Part shown: one piece after another, positions 52,726 through 63,458 of the stretch
How the letters are laid out: each line of letters starts with the position of its first letter
Position numbering within the stretch: the first letter of the stretch is position 1
Source of the DNA: Chimonanthus salicifolius
Taxonomy: Eukaryota > Streptophyta > Magnoliopsida > Laurales > Calycanthaceae
Direction of reading: 5' to 3'
Assembly: GCA_013350335.1 (NCBI GenBank)
Contig: CM023539.1
Coordinates: forward strand, 41,340,631 to 41,404,630
Length of the DNA: 64,000 bases
Made by a program: the position numbers and the translations under genes
Notes under the pieces: generated by a model
Seen by the model: the letters and a program-made list of their open reading frames with translations, nothing else
Told to the model about the DNA's origin: nothing
Databases searched by the model: none

Positions 52726-55700
52726 CTACAATCAACCATGTTACCAGGTTCAGCAGGGAGAAGCTGGGAAATCTCTCTAAACAGATCAATTGTATTACAT
52801 CTCATAGTAGTTAGCTACTAAAGATAGACTGCAAGTTTGCATCCAGTATGAATATTTGTTCATTATAGAAATCGGGTGGGCATGGTAATTCAACCCAGTG
52901 AGTTTGAGCCCTTCTTTTTTCTGTACACGGTAACCGTTCTCTGTTTGGCTAGTAGAGAACTTTCCAGCTTGGCTGCATATCAATCACCTTTACTCTTTTG
53001 GGTAATCAAGTTTTTGTTTGTGAAATCCAATAATCTGTTTGCACAACTTTATCGTTTTCATGTCATCATTTTCAAAGAAAAGGAAAAGTTCCAATCCCCC
53101 ATACCCCTTCTCAAATTAATAATAAATAACAATAAAGAAAAATAATCTAAAAAAAACCTCTAATAGAGAAGTGTGTCTATATGGCACAAATCATCATTAG
53201 CATTTGGGGTATGTTAGGAAGAATAATTGTCTAATTTGAAATTATATAAAGAGAATTTCTTCCATGCTTCTAAAAATATTGAAAAATGTGTAAGTTATGG
53301 TGTATGGGAGATGTTTTCATTGACTTTGTTGAAGACAAAATACGTAACCTTGGCAACATGTGTATTTTCTGGCTGAAAGGAAAATAATTTATGATGTGTG
53401 AAATGAAATTAGCCAAATTGACACCGGTGGTCATTCAACTTAGCATTTGGAGAGTAATTTTTTGTGGAAATAAGTTTCCACAACCTTGTGGCTTCCAAAA
53501 TATTAATTTCAACTTTAAGGTTTAATCCTAGTTAAGAAAATCATTTTCCAAAAAATTATCTTATGCTACTATACTTGCTTTAGAAGCAAAAAATGTATTA
53601 GATGAGTACCCTATCTTACATTGGAGGTGAAATAAAACTCAAAGGATACACGAAACTACTGCAAGTCTTAGTGAATTAGGTAATTGCGAAGCAGGAACTC
53701 TATTCTAATCCTAAAAGTTTAAGTCAACTAAACGATTGATAATGAAATATTAAACCGATTAGTTGCATATCTTGACAGAGATTGGATCACTTTGATACAG
53801 GATTAGGCGATTCCATTCCCTGTGTACAATAGCTGATCACATTCAAACAGTTGTGCAGTTTCTGTTCTTTCATTTTGTCTCTTGATATGAATCTGCTCTC
53901 TGTACTTTCCTTTCTTTGTTAATCTTTTTTCTTTTCTTTCAATTAAAGTCATTTTTCTTTTAAAAAACACTAAAATTGCAGTAATGCTGAAGGTCCGTAA
54001 TCCAACAAACCATTTGCCTGGTTGCAGTGGTTGACATTCAGAATCATTCAAGACTAAATGGCTGGGATGTTCAGTTGGGATGCGCGGATGGGTCATGGAC
54101 ACCGTGTTGAGCGCTCCGTCGTTGTCGTGCCAATCCTCATCCCTAATCATATTTTTTAACAATAATTAGAACACCTATTAGCATGCATTGAAAAAGAGCT
54201 CTTCAATACCTCCACACCCAGGAAATTAGACGACGACTGATGCCGTAAAATGAACTCACCTGTAACCTTTGAAAGGAGGCAATACATTTGGAGGGTGGCG
54301 CCACTGGCTCATCTGCAACACTCTAATGAAGAGCATTGGATGGATCCCAAGTATACTGGAGGGGAAGGTAACACCCATGATCTTGCGTGTTCGCTTCGTA
54401 GCATAGCTAAAGTAAAATGTGTTTGGGAAGGTCTTGATCATGGAGTTGAGCTGCATGGATCCTTGAATCGAAAGGTTTGGTAGAATCCAGTCTCCAGATG
54501 AAAATGGACCAACATTTCCCATAAGGTAATCAACTAGACCCCAAATGCCCGTCTTCCTCCATGTTATGTTGAAGTGATCGAACCCAAAATTGTAGTAATT
54601 CTTCAGCCAGTGAACGTCGAGCCAATCGTACATTATTACCCCTAAACGACATAGTTGGAGTAACGATACAGATTGCATCGATTTTCCATCCTCTGGCCTG
54701 AAAGAAAAATTATGCTTAGATAGTATGGAGACTAAACATTTACAATGAATAATTCACACACTCACTGCATCCCATCCAAATATGCTCTTGTAGTTCCATT
54801 TAGTGCTCCGGATAAGGAAGTAAGACTCAATAACCAGTTCTCAGAAGTGTCATGGCCATCAAAAGCCTGAGAAATATGAAATAGAAATAGGATTACTACT
54901 ATGTTGACTACAGGATTAAAAACCATCATCCATATGACTTGTTTATGCAGTAATTTGAACTCGACTACAAAATGACTCAACTCCATCAAACTTAAGCCAG
55001 CCATGGAAGACATATATCACAAAGCTCTGTTCAAGATGATCCTGGCATGGAGATTTTCGAAAAGAGCCCTTCTTCTACATGCCTAAGCTTTCTTAGAAGA
55101 TTTGGGGACCAAATCCATAAGATTCTGGTTCTACTAGGCCTAAACTTTCAAGGTTGAATATGAAATGGAACAAAGGTAACATTCTAGAGACTCATGCAAA
55201 TCGAGTCAATTGAGTCATGCTTGTGAGACAGAAGTTCTAGTCTGATGAATACCTTATCTGCTAACATCTGCTGCAACAACCGGACGACCTGAGCTCCGGC
55301 AGAGTGGCCTACAAAGTGAATAGGATGATGTTCATCCCACTGAGGATAGTTGCCTGAATGCCCCAGCAAAACAACCAATAACAAATAATATTAGTTCATA
55401 TATGCTTAAGGAAGAAGACGGAAGAAAATACATGTCATTGAGTTGCAATGTTTTTTATCCAACCTTGCTCATAAGTCTTCCCAAACCGTGAATGCCCGTA
55501 AATTGTGCTGTGTTCTTCTCCAAAATCCACTTGTCCACCTTTCAAATAATAGAACAATTCGCGCGCCCTGAAACCATGAACCCCTCAAATTTTACTATCA
55601 AACAATTTTAGAACAGAGACCCAAAACAGAGAGCATTCTTATGTATGAACTCACCTATCATATATGCTGGTTAGGGAGCCCAAGTCAGGTACTAGGACGT

Positions 55701-56335
55701 GTTCGTCCTTATTTTCTGCACCAGCAAAGTATGACAAGCATCCAAGCCTCTGCAAACAAAGAGAATTCTCAATAAGGTAAAGAAAAGAGAAAAGAAGTTA
55801 ATTCAATCTTTTAGATTAATGCAAGTAGTTGAAAGTTCAAGACATTCCCCCCTTCACATAACAAGCATAATCAAGTGCAGCACAAATCACAAAAACACAC
55901 ATATCTTCTTAATCATGTATATACATATATAAGCAATATGACATCCTTTTTTAATCCAAAATACAAGAAACAAGCACAAATGAAAGCAACCAATGCTAAA
56001 TCAATGCATGGAAAATGCAGGTTGCAAATTAAAGGTTGCGGGTTCGAGTCATTCAACGTTCATGTATGATGCGATAAGGTAGAAGGCATTACCCCTTTTC
56101 CAAATCCAAAAATGCCGTGAACAAGGACAATTGGGGGCAAGCCATCCAAATTCAATCCCTTGGAGGACACCTCTTTCACCACGATGTCGGCATTGGGTCT
56201 GAAACGTTCATTGGCAATCTGTGATATGTCAATTGCCACGGCTTTGCTGAATATAAAAAGCCCATATAGTACATGGACCAAAGAGTTCAGAAGGATCTCA
56301 TACAATGTGAGGAACCCGATCCACAATCGGGCCAT
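52560..56335 (-). CDS. Membrane-anchored alpha/beta hydrolase, lipase-like, complete
   Basis: Eight exons on the - strand: 56335-56093, 55749-55655, 55567-55464, 55353-55253, 54866-54766, 54697-54260, 54142-54011, 52725-52560. All junctions are GT-AG and give 459 residues plus TAG. Residues about 4-34 ([20 protein letters not shown] and following) form a membrane segment. Residues 70-79 ([10 protein letters not shown]) fit the oxyanion-hole loop, S165 in GHSAG is the nucleophile, and H414 in EADHILF is the likely catalytic histidine. The order and length match the Arabidopsis family remembered as At1g10740/At1g23330 (about 470 residues), annotated as alpha/beta hydrolase or triacylglycerol-lipase-like; the substrate is not known from sequence. 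It starts at MARLWIGF, conserved with the family. It converges on BSL1; the largest intron is 1285 bp, in contrast with BSL1. Confidence 0.93.
52726..54010 (-). other. Lipase-like gene intron 7
   Basis: A 1285-bp AT-rich intron, the largest in this gene. No transposon terminus or coding similarity was seen. Confidence 0.6.
54011..54142 (-). CDS. Lipase-like gene exon 7
   Basis: Acceptor gattag. The donor is placed inside TGG (TG then gtttgt) because it joins in frame to the next exon and yields QPGKWYYK, as in the family. It encodes [20 protein letters not shown]. Confidence 0.9.
54260..54697 (-). CDS. Lipase-like gene exon 6
   Basis: The longest exon, 438 bp; acceptor tttcag, donor gtgagt. 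It encodes [40 protein letters not shown], the [11 protein letters not shown] segment and FKGYR. Confidence 0.94.
54766..54866 (-). CDS. Lipase-like gene exon 5
   Basis: Acceptor tctcag, donor gtgagt. It encodes [20 protein letters not shown] and [13 protein letters not shown], ending in a split Gln codon. Confidence 0.93.
55253..55353 (-). CDS. Lipase-like gene exon 4 (GHSAG)
   Basis: Acceptor attcag, donor gtattc. It encodes [20 protein letters not shown] and [18 protein letters not shown] is the nucleophile elbow with S165. Confidence 0.94.
55464..55567 (-). CDS. Lipase-like gene exon 3
   Basis: Acceptor tttcag, donor gttgga. It encodes [20 protein letters not shown] and on to KTYEQ, with one base left over. 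Phase agrees with both neighbours. Confidence 0.9.
55655..55749 (-). CDS. Lipase-like gene exon 2
   Basis: Acceptor tttgcag, donor gtgagt. It encodes [20 protein letters not shown] and [11 protein letters not shown], ending with two bases of an Arg codon. Confidence 0.92.
56093..56335 (-). CDS. Lipase-like gene exon 1
   Basis: Eighty-one codons from ATG to FGFGKG, donor gtaatg. It carries the N-terminal membrane segment and the [16 protein letters not shown] loop. Intron 1 (55750-56092) contains a B-box-like ggttcgagtc at 56041-56050, perhaps a SINE scrap. Confidence 0.93.
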
Positions 56336-58975
56336 TGTCGCCCCCAGTCTCCACCTTATACGGTTTCTTCCTCAGGTGGCTAAGGATCACTCCTGTTTCT
56401 CTCTTTCTAAAGATGAATGAGAAAAGAAGGATCTTCTGAAAAAAAAAACTCAACCTTCAGGATTCACATCTCCTTGTTCATAGGAGATGTGCATTGAGTT
56501 TTATCTCTCTCATCTCTCTTTGATGGGTTTTGGTTTTGGTTACATTTTCCAAGTTTGGGCTCCTCACAAAGTTCTCATTCTTGTCCTCACACCCAATTAG
56601 AGGTTCCCATTCATCTCATTCCTCAACAGAGAGAGGAGTTGGTAAAATGCCAGACATGGGTGCTATCGATAGCCTCCTTGTTTTGCTTGATTCTTTATCC
56701 ATTGAGAATAAAATCCCAAAACAGTACGTTTTCTGCTTGTGGGAAAAGACCGGTGGATGCAGGATCATCAAAATTTGCATTCTATGTCCAAAAATGATGT
56801 ACAATACGCTATTTTCATACAATTCACCTATTTTTTTATAATAAAAAAACCTCTTTTTAACTTTTTTTTAATAACTAAGCAACCGTTGTAGTTATGATGT
56901 TAGAATTCTAATTATTTTTTGACGACATACTTGTGCATGTATATAATACTTGCCCTCTATCCCAATTTAGTTATCTCATATAGATTTTAAAATTGTCTCA
57001 AAATAGTTGTTCCATTTATACTGGAGTAGTATAAAGTCTATTGAAATAGATGAGAATCACCTCTCAGCTGCATGGTGATTTAAAATTAAATTTAAGTTTC
57101 TTAAAAAATATAAATGTTTAAAATAAGACAACTAAAGTGAGACAGAGATAGTATATTTATAAAGTTGTTGTCAATATATTTTGATTCTTTCGGATGATAT
57201 AATTGAATTTTATAAATATTAATGCAATAAGAGCACAAACCTATGAATAAGGGTTGGAACTTTAATTGCACTTTGCGCTTTGACTACTCTAATTCTGACA
57301 AGTTTAGTTAGAATGTGAATAATAAACCGCACTGAAAGTCCAAATGCTATCCATCTGAAAGTCGAAAAACACTTAGGTACTCCAGCTGACTACCAAAAAA
57401 AAAAAAAACTTGTATTACTAAAATTGCCATTTTCTGTTTTTTTATTCTCCTAAATGGTTGGCACTTTTGTTGGTAACTTGGCATCAGTTTTCTCATATTT
57501 CTTGGCTGGCAGTGGGTCACCCACCCATCATTCCAACTCTACAAATTATCTGTCCCTTATCCATTATTGGAGTGTTAATAGGGATCGAGTCCATGTAGTA
57601 TGTACTATACTGAGGCAAACTCGATTTCTACAAGGAAACAACACCTAACTCCTTGTCATTGGTTGGGTTACATTAGATTTCTATATATCAGGGGCTTTTT
57701 TTCAATTCAAGTTTATGAAATAGTTATTACAATATTAAATGTGAATATGCCATGGGTTAAAAATTAAAGGAGAAATCTTAAAATTACCTCGATAGGATGT
57801 AAGAATATAAATTTAAAGGGGTTGAAGTGATGGTCAAAAACTCATCTTAATAAGAGGGAGGCTTGCACAATGTCGTAAAGATTAGTCGAGTACTCTAAGA
57901 GACCTCGATACTTGATCATTAAAAAAAAAAAATGTAAGAATACAGTCCAGAATGATTTAAAATATATACATGTACAAAGATGATATATGTAAATTAGATT
58001 GTATTCTTTTATGGATTGGTGCTGAAGTGATAAATAAGAATTGATAGAAAATTTTCTTTTGTAGTGAAGTTGTTCCTTTCTAGTTGTTTTCTTTTAATTG
58101 TTAGTTTTTTTTTTTGGACATAAATGTAATGACTTGTTCCTGCTAGCCTGATATTTTCTGCTCTCGGCTTTCAATTGGCGGACCAACCAACTGTTGCTCC
58201 TAAAAGGTCTCATGCTAGAACGAGGAAGGCTACCACTTATATATCAGAGAATTTCTAATGCAACTAGCAATATGAGACTTTTAGAGCAGAGTATTACAAT
58301 AAATCTTTTAAGTCTTTTGTATTGTTTTATTCTTTTTCTTTTCTTTATAACTGGCTTCTTTTATTAATGAAATTTCTTTTTCACCGTCTAAAAAAAATTG
58401 ATAGAAAATTCAAGAACTACAAATATATCCAATTAATATCTAATCAAAGGAGTTGCTACCTCGAAAGATACAAAGAAGAGTATCATTTCAAGAATCAAGA
58501 TATGTTTAGGCATATTCTCTATAGTAAGGACTTGAAATATTCCAGTTCAAAAGAAAAATCTCAAGTAAAAAAAAAAAAAATAGCAATACTTGTCTAAAGT
58601 CTCTCGGTACGACAAGTTGTCACACCACGTCGACTAATATTTTTTATTTGTCATAATTTAGAAATAAAAAATATTTTCAAGGGACAGAACCGTTGTGTAT
58701 CAGTTGATACATTATTGTTGAATTTCATAAAAATAGAAGGTTTATAAATGAAAGTAACATGAAAATAGAGGGTCGCGATTGTTTATCAAAGTTACATAGG
58801 GTGTAATTTTTTATAGATAAAATGAAAAATGTAAAACTTAAAATCTTAAACTCCGAATAGAGAAAAAAAAATGGCTTACATGACATTAATCTTAAAGTCA
58901 CTATTCAATCCAGAGTAATATTTTTTTTATATATAGTAATTTGACAAGATAAAAAAAAAGTTAGTGCTTTTACAT
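56336..58975. other. Upstream region of the lipase-like gene and intergenic DNA
   Basis: Bases 56336-56560 are pyrimidine-rich on one strand and probably include the lipase 5' leader and promoter. A TATAAAA motif on the - strand at about 56840 is 500 bp from the ATG and is only a weak candidate TATA box. The rest is AT-rich with A-runs (57397, 57920, 58568) and no gene. Confidence 0.4.
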
Positions 58976-59623
58976 AGTCTCAAAGTTAACGATTTTTTCT
59001 TCATAATCATAATAACATAAAAATTTACCATTTTAATTCTTGTTTCAAAGATTTCATGACAAATTCTTCAATATGTTGTTCATTCGCACAAAATATTTTT
59101 TGTGTTAGGACGTCTTTTTTTTTTTTCTTTTTAAGAGAGAGATACTATTTCACCAATTGGTTCATATGTAAAGCTAGGGTTGCAACTCTAGTGGACCGGC
59201 GTGGATATTGGATCTGCCATGCTCATGCCTAACGTGTAATTTAAGGAGGACTGAGTCTGGGCCCAAGTTAACCCGTAACTACTCAAATTTGAGTATGACC
59301 CAAATTTGAATATGTAGGACCCAAGTGTGATTTCAAACTCAAAATGTACATGCAGGACTCATACATGCACAAGTTACATTGGGCCTAAAAGGAAAATCTT
59401 TGTATCATTCTATAAAATAAAAATTATTTATTATATAAATGTGGCTCGAATCTAAGCTTTCGTATCAAAGTCAGGCTTTCATAGGCCCCGGCTCAACCTG
59501 ATTCTGATTTAGACTTGATATTTTAGGTCCAAAAATAAGCTAAATCAGAATCCCGAGTCAACTCCCAAACTCTTTTTTTTTCCATGCATACTCAGATTAA
59601 ACCTCATCCAAGTTGCACTCCTA
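58976..59623 (+). repeat. Dispersed direct repeat, copy 1
   Basis: About 648 bp matching 62817-63458 with many substitutions and small indels. Shared blocks include cattcgcacaaaatatttttt, ggcgtggatattggatctgc and gtatcattctataaaataaa. Its right end, with TAGGGTTGCAAC on the left (59174) and an inverted TAGGAGTGCAACTT at the right border, looks like a hAT-type element. The two copies have different sequence beyond their right ends. Confidence 0.85.
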
Positions 59624-59887
59624 AGTACTGAGTTAGAGAGATTTATTACATTTTGTATGGGTCCGAGGTCACGACCGGCTGCCAATATTATTTTAAACAT
59701 GTTTAACTTTATAGAGTGATATGTTATAGAGGTTTAACTATAAATAGTAAAAGTGGTATCTCTTTATCTCTATCAATTAATTGAATAATGATTTTATGTT
59801 GATATCCTTGAAGTATAGGCTTCTGACCGTCGAGTTTGTAGAGCCTTATCTTCTATAAGTGTAAGATCCACAATACAATCAATTGTT

Positions 59888-59959
59888 GGGCATTTGGTCC
59901 AGTGGTATGATTCTTGCATTGGGTGCAAGAGGTCTCAAGTTCGATTCTCGAAATGCCCC
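59888..59959 (+). tRNA. tRNA-Pro (UGG), slightly degenerate
   Basis: A 72-nt cloverleaf: acceptor GGGCATT pairs with AATGCCC, the anticodon stem CTTGC/GCAAG encloses ATTGGGT with anticodon TGG, and the T-loop reads TTCGATT. The T-stem has one A-C mismatch (TCAAG/CTCGA), unlike the intact stem of the copy at 61646. No T-run terminator follows closely. It may be a weakly functional or decaying gene. Confidence 0.8.
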
Positions 59960-60258
59960 CTTATATTATTGCCTCTATTCTCGAAACGGCCCCTTATATT
60001 ATTTTCTATATGATAGATCTATGCTCTAGTATTTGCAATTATGAATTTCTTTCACAAAATATCATGCATTCGAAAGAAAAGACTACAAACATGGGTGTAG
60101 TTTAACTGGTTGCCTCCCGCCTCAAGAAGTAGGAGGTTGCGAGTTCGAGTCCCCATGGCCTAATCTTGGTGTGTCTCTTATATTATTTTCTACATGATAG
60201 ATCTATGCCCGTCTCAGGAAGCAGGAAGTTGCGGGTTCGAGTCCTCGTGGCCTAATCT
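59941..60258 (+). repeat. Imperfect tandem copies of tRNA-like and SINE-like pieces
   Basis: The tRNA 3' end attctcgaaatgcccc is partly repeated at once (attctcgaaacggcccc). The run cttatattattttcta.atgatagatctatg occurs at about 59994 and 60178. Two B-box-bearing pieces, ggttgcgagttcgagtcccc (60134) and gttgcgggttcgagtcctcg (60230), each follow a ctcaagaag/ctcaggaag stretch and end in atggcctaatct or gtggcctaatct. They look like tRNA-derived SINE heads duplicated beside the tRNA gene. Confidence 0.6.
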
Positions 60259-60499
60259 AAGACTAAAAACAAGGGACAAAATACACAAACATCTACTAGT
60301 GATAAAAAAAGAAATTACAAAATAAATAAATAAATAACAAGATAATATGTATGTAAAAAGTGACATCAGCTTATTCTTTTATTCACTTATTATTATTTAA
60401 ATGATACTGAAATATAATTATAATTTCAATGACGCATACGAAGGGATCCCACAAATCAGGCCCAAAATCCCACCCCAAGCCCAACTTCCAGAATCCTCA

Positions 60500-60870
60500 A
60501 CCTTTACCCCAGAGCAGGGGTCGACAATTCGGCCCGACTTTCGTATAGTCTGAGATTTCGGTCGAGATTTTTTATCTTTGTTCAAAATTTTTAGTGGCTT
60601 TTTCTAAAAATAAAATAAATAAGACTGTTTTTTTAAATAAATAAAAAATATAAATATCGGCCAAGATATAGGCCGAGATATCGGCCGGGCCGACAACCAA
60701 TATTCTTGTTTTAAAAAAAAAAAAAAGAAGAAGAAGAAATCGGCCGATATCGGCCGAATTATTTTATAACAGTATCAGTCGAGATATCTCAGCCCTTGAA
60801 AACCCGAGATATTTCAGGCCGATATCGCACAGTATCAGCCGAGATTTATACCCCTTCTCCGAGATTCCAG
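60500..60870. repeat. Palindrome-rich repeat with cggccgatatcggccg
   Basis: Motifs ggccgagatatc, ggccgatatcg and cagtatcagccgagat recur at least six times in both orientations. A perfect 16-bp palindrome, cggccgatatcggccg, lies at 60741-60756. No coding sequence. Probably a fragment of a non-autonomous transposon family. Confidence 0.6.
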
Positions 60871-61270
60871 ACTTAAAACATTAGCTACTCTCTGAGACGG
60901 TGAAATTAGGGATACAGTTAAAGTAAATGGTTAAAAATAATGGTAAAATAAAATTTTAAAAGTAATACTAGGCATTTTGTCAATTCAATTAGTAAAACTG
61001 ACCATTAAGATAAAAAAATTGATCAATGATTTAATGATGGTTAAAATAATATTTAAGAATAAGTTTTTAAGATAGAAAAGAATTAAAAGTTATTATTACT
61101 AGCAAAAGTGGCTAATTGAAAAATAAAAATGAGTTTAAAATAGGTGAAAGGGAGACTACTTATTTAGTTGAGATTTGCAGGAAAACTCTTCATAAAAATT
61201 TAATAGTTTAAGACCTCAAATTGTTAGGGACAAAATTTAATACTTCGTCCCAAAAAATCCCTCCGTGTGT

Positions 61271-61315
61271 AGATCCAAAACGGATCATATTGTGCTAACG
61301 GGACGGATCGTTACA
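61271..61315 (+). repeat. LTR-end fragment of the 20810 TRIM family
   Basis: tccaaaacggatcatattgt and ctaacgggacggatcgttaca match the LTR ends at 21128-21169 and 21600-21641 with a few changes, including the GTTACA terminus. It is a short relic. Confidence 0.6.
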
Positions 61316-61378
61316 CAAAATCACAATATTTTACGATAATGAAACGGTGAATTCAATTAATTCTCTATTATCACTTAG

Positions 61379-61644
61379 ATTTTCTATAAAAGATAAACTT
61401 TAAAGTAAAATTTAATTAGTGTGATTGAATTTCTAAAAAATTATAAATAAGGAACTTAATGAAAGGGTGAATTCAATTTCTATAAAAGATAAACTTTAAA
61501 GTAAAATTTAATTAGTGTGATTGAATTTCTAAAAAATTATAAATAAGGAACTTAATGAAAGGGTGAATTCAATTTCTATAAAAGATAAACTTTAAAGTAA
61601 AATTTAATTATTGTGTGATTGAATTTCTAAAAAATTATATATAT
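61379..61644. repeat. 96-bp tandem array
   Basis: Nearly three copies with an exact period of 96 bp (tttctataaaagataaactt at 61381, 61477 and 61573). Copies 1 and 2 are almost identical; copy 3 has a small insertion (attattgtgtg for attagtgtg) and runs straight into the tRNA-Pro gene. Confidence 0.95.
61629..61634 (-). terminator. RNA polymerase III terminator of tRNA-Pro (AGG)
   Basis: Six T on the - strand (A6 on +), 11 bases past the tRNA 3' end. It lies in the last unit of the 96-bp tandem array. Confidence 0.75.
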
Positions 61645-61645
61645 G

Positions 61646-61717
61646 GGGGCATTCCGAGAATTGAACTCGGGACCTCTCGCACCCTAAGCGAGAATCATAC
61701 CACTAGACCAAATGCCC
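61646..61717 (-). tRNA. tRNA-Pro (AGG)
   Basis: A 72-nt cloverleaf on the - strand: acceptor GGGCATT/AATGCCC, anticodon stem CTCGC/GCGAG with loop TTAGGGT (anticodon AGG), and T-stem CCGAG/CTCGG with loop TTCAATT. All stems pair. Internal A- and B-boxes are intact, and a T6 run follows 11 bases after the 3' end, so it looks functional. Confidence 0.93.
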
Positions 61718-62816
61718 GATTGCTTTGTCATGGTTAAACTTTAAATATTTCTATAAAATCGTTACAGTACCCAACATAATGTTGAAAAAACGCACTCTTA
61801 ATACATGATAGTTTGGTTTAAGCAAGTTCAGTCGCTAGTTCAAACTAATTTAAACTATGATATTAGTAAAATATAATATAATATGATATAATAAATTGAC
61901 CAACTAATTTAAACTATGATATTAGTACAATATAAAATAATATGATATAATAAATTGACAAAAACCATGTAGCATGACTTTTTAAGGCTCATTGTTACAA
62001 TCTAGAGATCATGAATTTAAGTCTTATGAACATTAGAGGTAATACTCCGTCTATAAAAATAATTTGCTAAATCTGAATATAAAAAAAAACTTCAAATTAA
62101 TGAGAGAAATACTTTAAATGATGATGATGAAAATTACCAATGATTATTGTAAAAATAAATTAAGAACTGTCTATAATCCCTTTCCTTAAATTGCCTATTA
62201 TTTCGTTTCATTCACTTATTGTGTTTCTATGAAATTAATTTCTTACTTGTTCCTTTCACTTGGATTAAAGGAGATATTGAACTTTAAAATAAATGTTTTG
62301 TTGTTATAATTTGAAAGATCTTATCTTTTAGATTAACTTATATTTTGGAGAGATCAAATGAAAGCAAAATAGAATGGTTAATAAATTTTCTATTTTATTT
62401 ATTTTGATTATTTTTTATTTGATTTAGAATACATTTAAATGTATCTTAAATTGGGGAATATAAAATAATATATTTAGCAACTCGAAGGAGTTGGAGTGAT
62501 GGGCAGGAACCTGGTTCAGGAAGCCCTATTCATTAACCTTATAGAAAAGAGTCATTTTTCTTAATAGAAAAGGGTCCAATTCTTTTATCAGTCCTTAAAA
62601 AAATCCTTCCTTTTTTACAATTTAACATATGTTTTTAATGACTTGAAAATCAATGGTAGATAGGGGTGTAATTTTATCAAAATTAATTAATGGATAAAGT
62701 CATTCAATAACATTATATTTTTATAAATATTAGATGTGAGCATAGATTTTTCAAATCCATCCAACTTCGTAACTGTAGGTGGACTTCGACCCGCATTGGA
62801 TCAATTATTAATAATC
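61718..62816. other. Intergenic DNA, nothing recognised
   Basis: AT-rich sequence. A short local repeat with aactaatttaaactatgata occurs near 61845 and 61903. No gene or transposon terminus was seen. Confidence 0.55.
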
Positions 62817-63458
62817 AGTCTCAAAGGTAACGACTTTTTCTTTGTAATCATAACAAGATAAAGATTCACCACTTTAATCCTTATTTCAAAGATTTTATGG
62901 CAGTTCTTCAATATGTTATTCATTCGCACAAAATATTTTTCGTCTTTTTTTTTCTTTTTGAGAGAGAGAGACTATTTCACCAATTGAGTCATGTATCTAA
63001 GGCTAGGGCTGTAACACTGGTGAGCCGGCGTGGATATTGGATCTGCCATGCTCGGGCCTAAAGTGTAATTTAAGGACCCGAGACTGGGCCCAAGTTAACC
63101 CGAACTACTCAAATTCGAGTATGACCCAAATTTGAATATGTAGGACTCAAGTCTGATTTCAAACTCAAAATGTATATGCAAACTTATACCTGCACGGGTT
63201 ACTTTAGGCCTAAAAGGAAATTCTTTGTATCATTCTATAAAATAAAAATTATTTATTACATAAGTGTGGCTCGAATCTGAGCTTTCATGTCAAAGTCGGG
63301 CTTCCATATGCTAGGCCCCGGTTCAACCATGATTCTGATTTAAACTTGATATTTTGGGTTAAAAAATAAGCTAAATAAGAATCCGAGTCAACCCGAACCC
63401 TTTTTCTATTCTTTTTTCATGCGTACTCAGATTAAACCTGACTCAAATTGTACCCCTA
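62817..63458 (+). repeat. Dispersed direct repeat, copy 2
   Basis: Partner of 58976-59623, in the same orientation and 3.84 kb away. Its right end is ACCCCTA, followed by catgtata; a catgtatc lies just left of the hAT-like part (62991), which would suit an 8-bp target duplication with one change. Confidence 0.85.

Noticed and set aside
52876..53145. 89-codon + strand ORF in the lipase intron
   Set aside because: Phe/Leu-rich chance frame of AT-rich DNA antisense to the gene, without homologous motifs.
60092..60160. Third tRNA gene
   Set aside because: A and B box-like sequences are present but acceptor and anticodon stems do not pair into a cloverleaf; better called a SINE-like fragment.
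61379..61644. CRISPR-like array
   Set aside because: Repeats are directly contiguous 96-bp units without spacers, in a plant nuclear genome.
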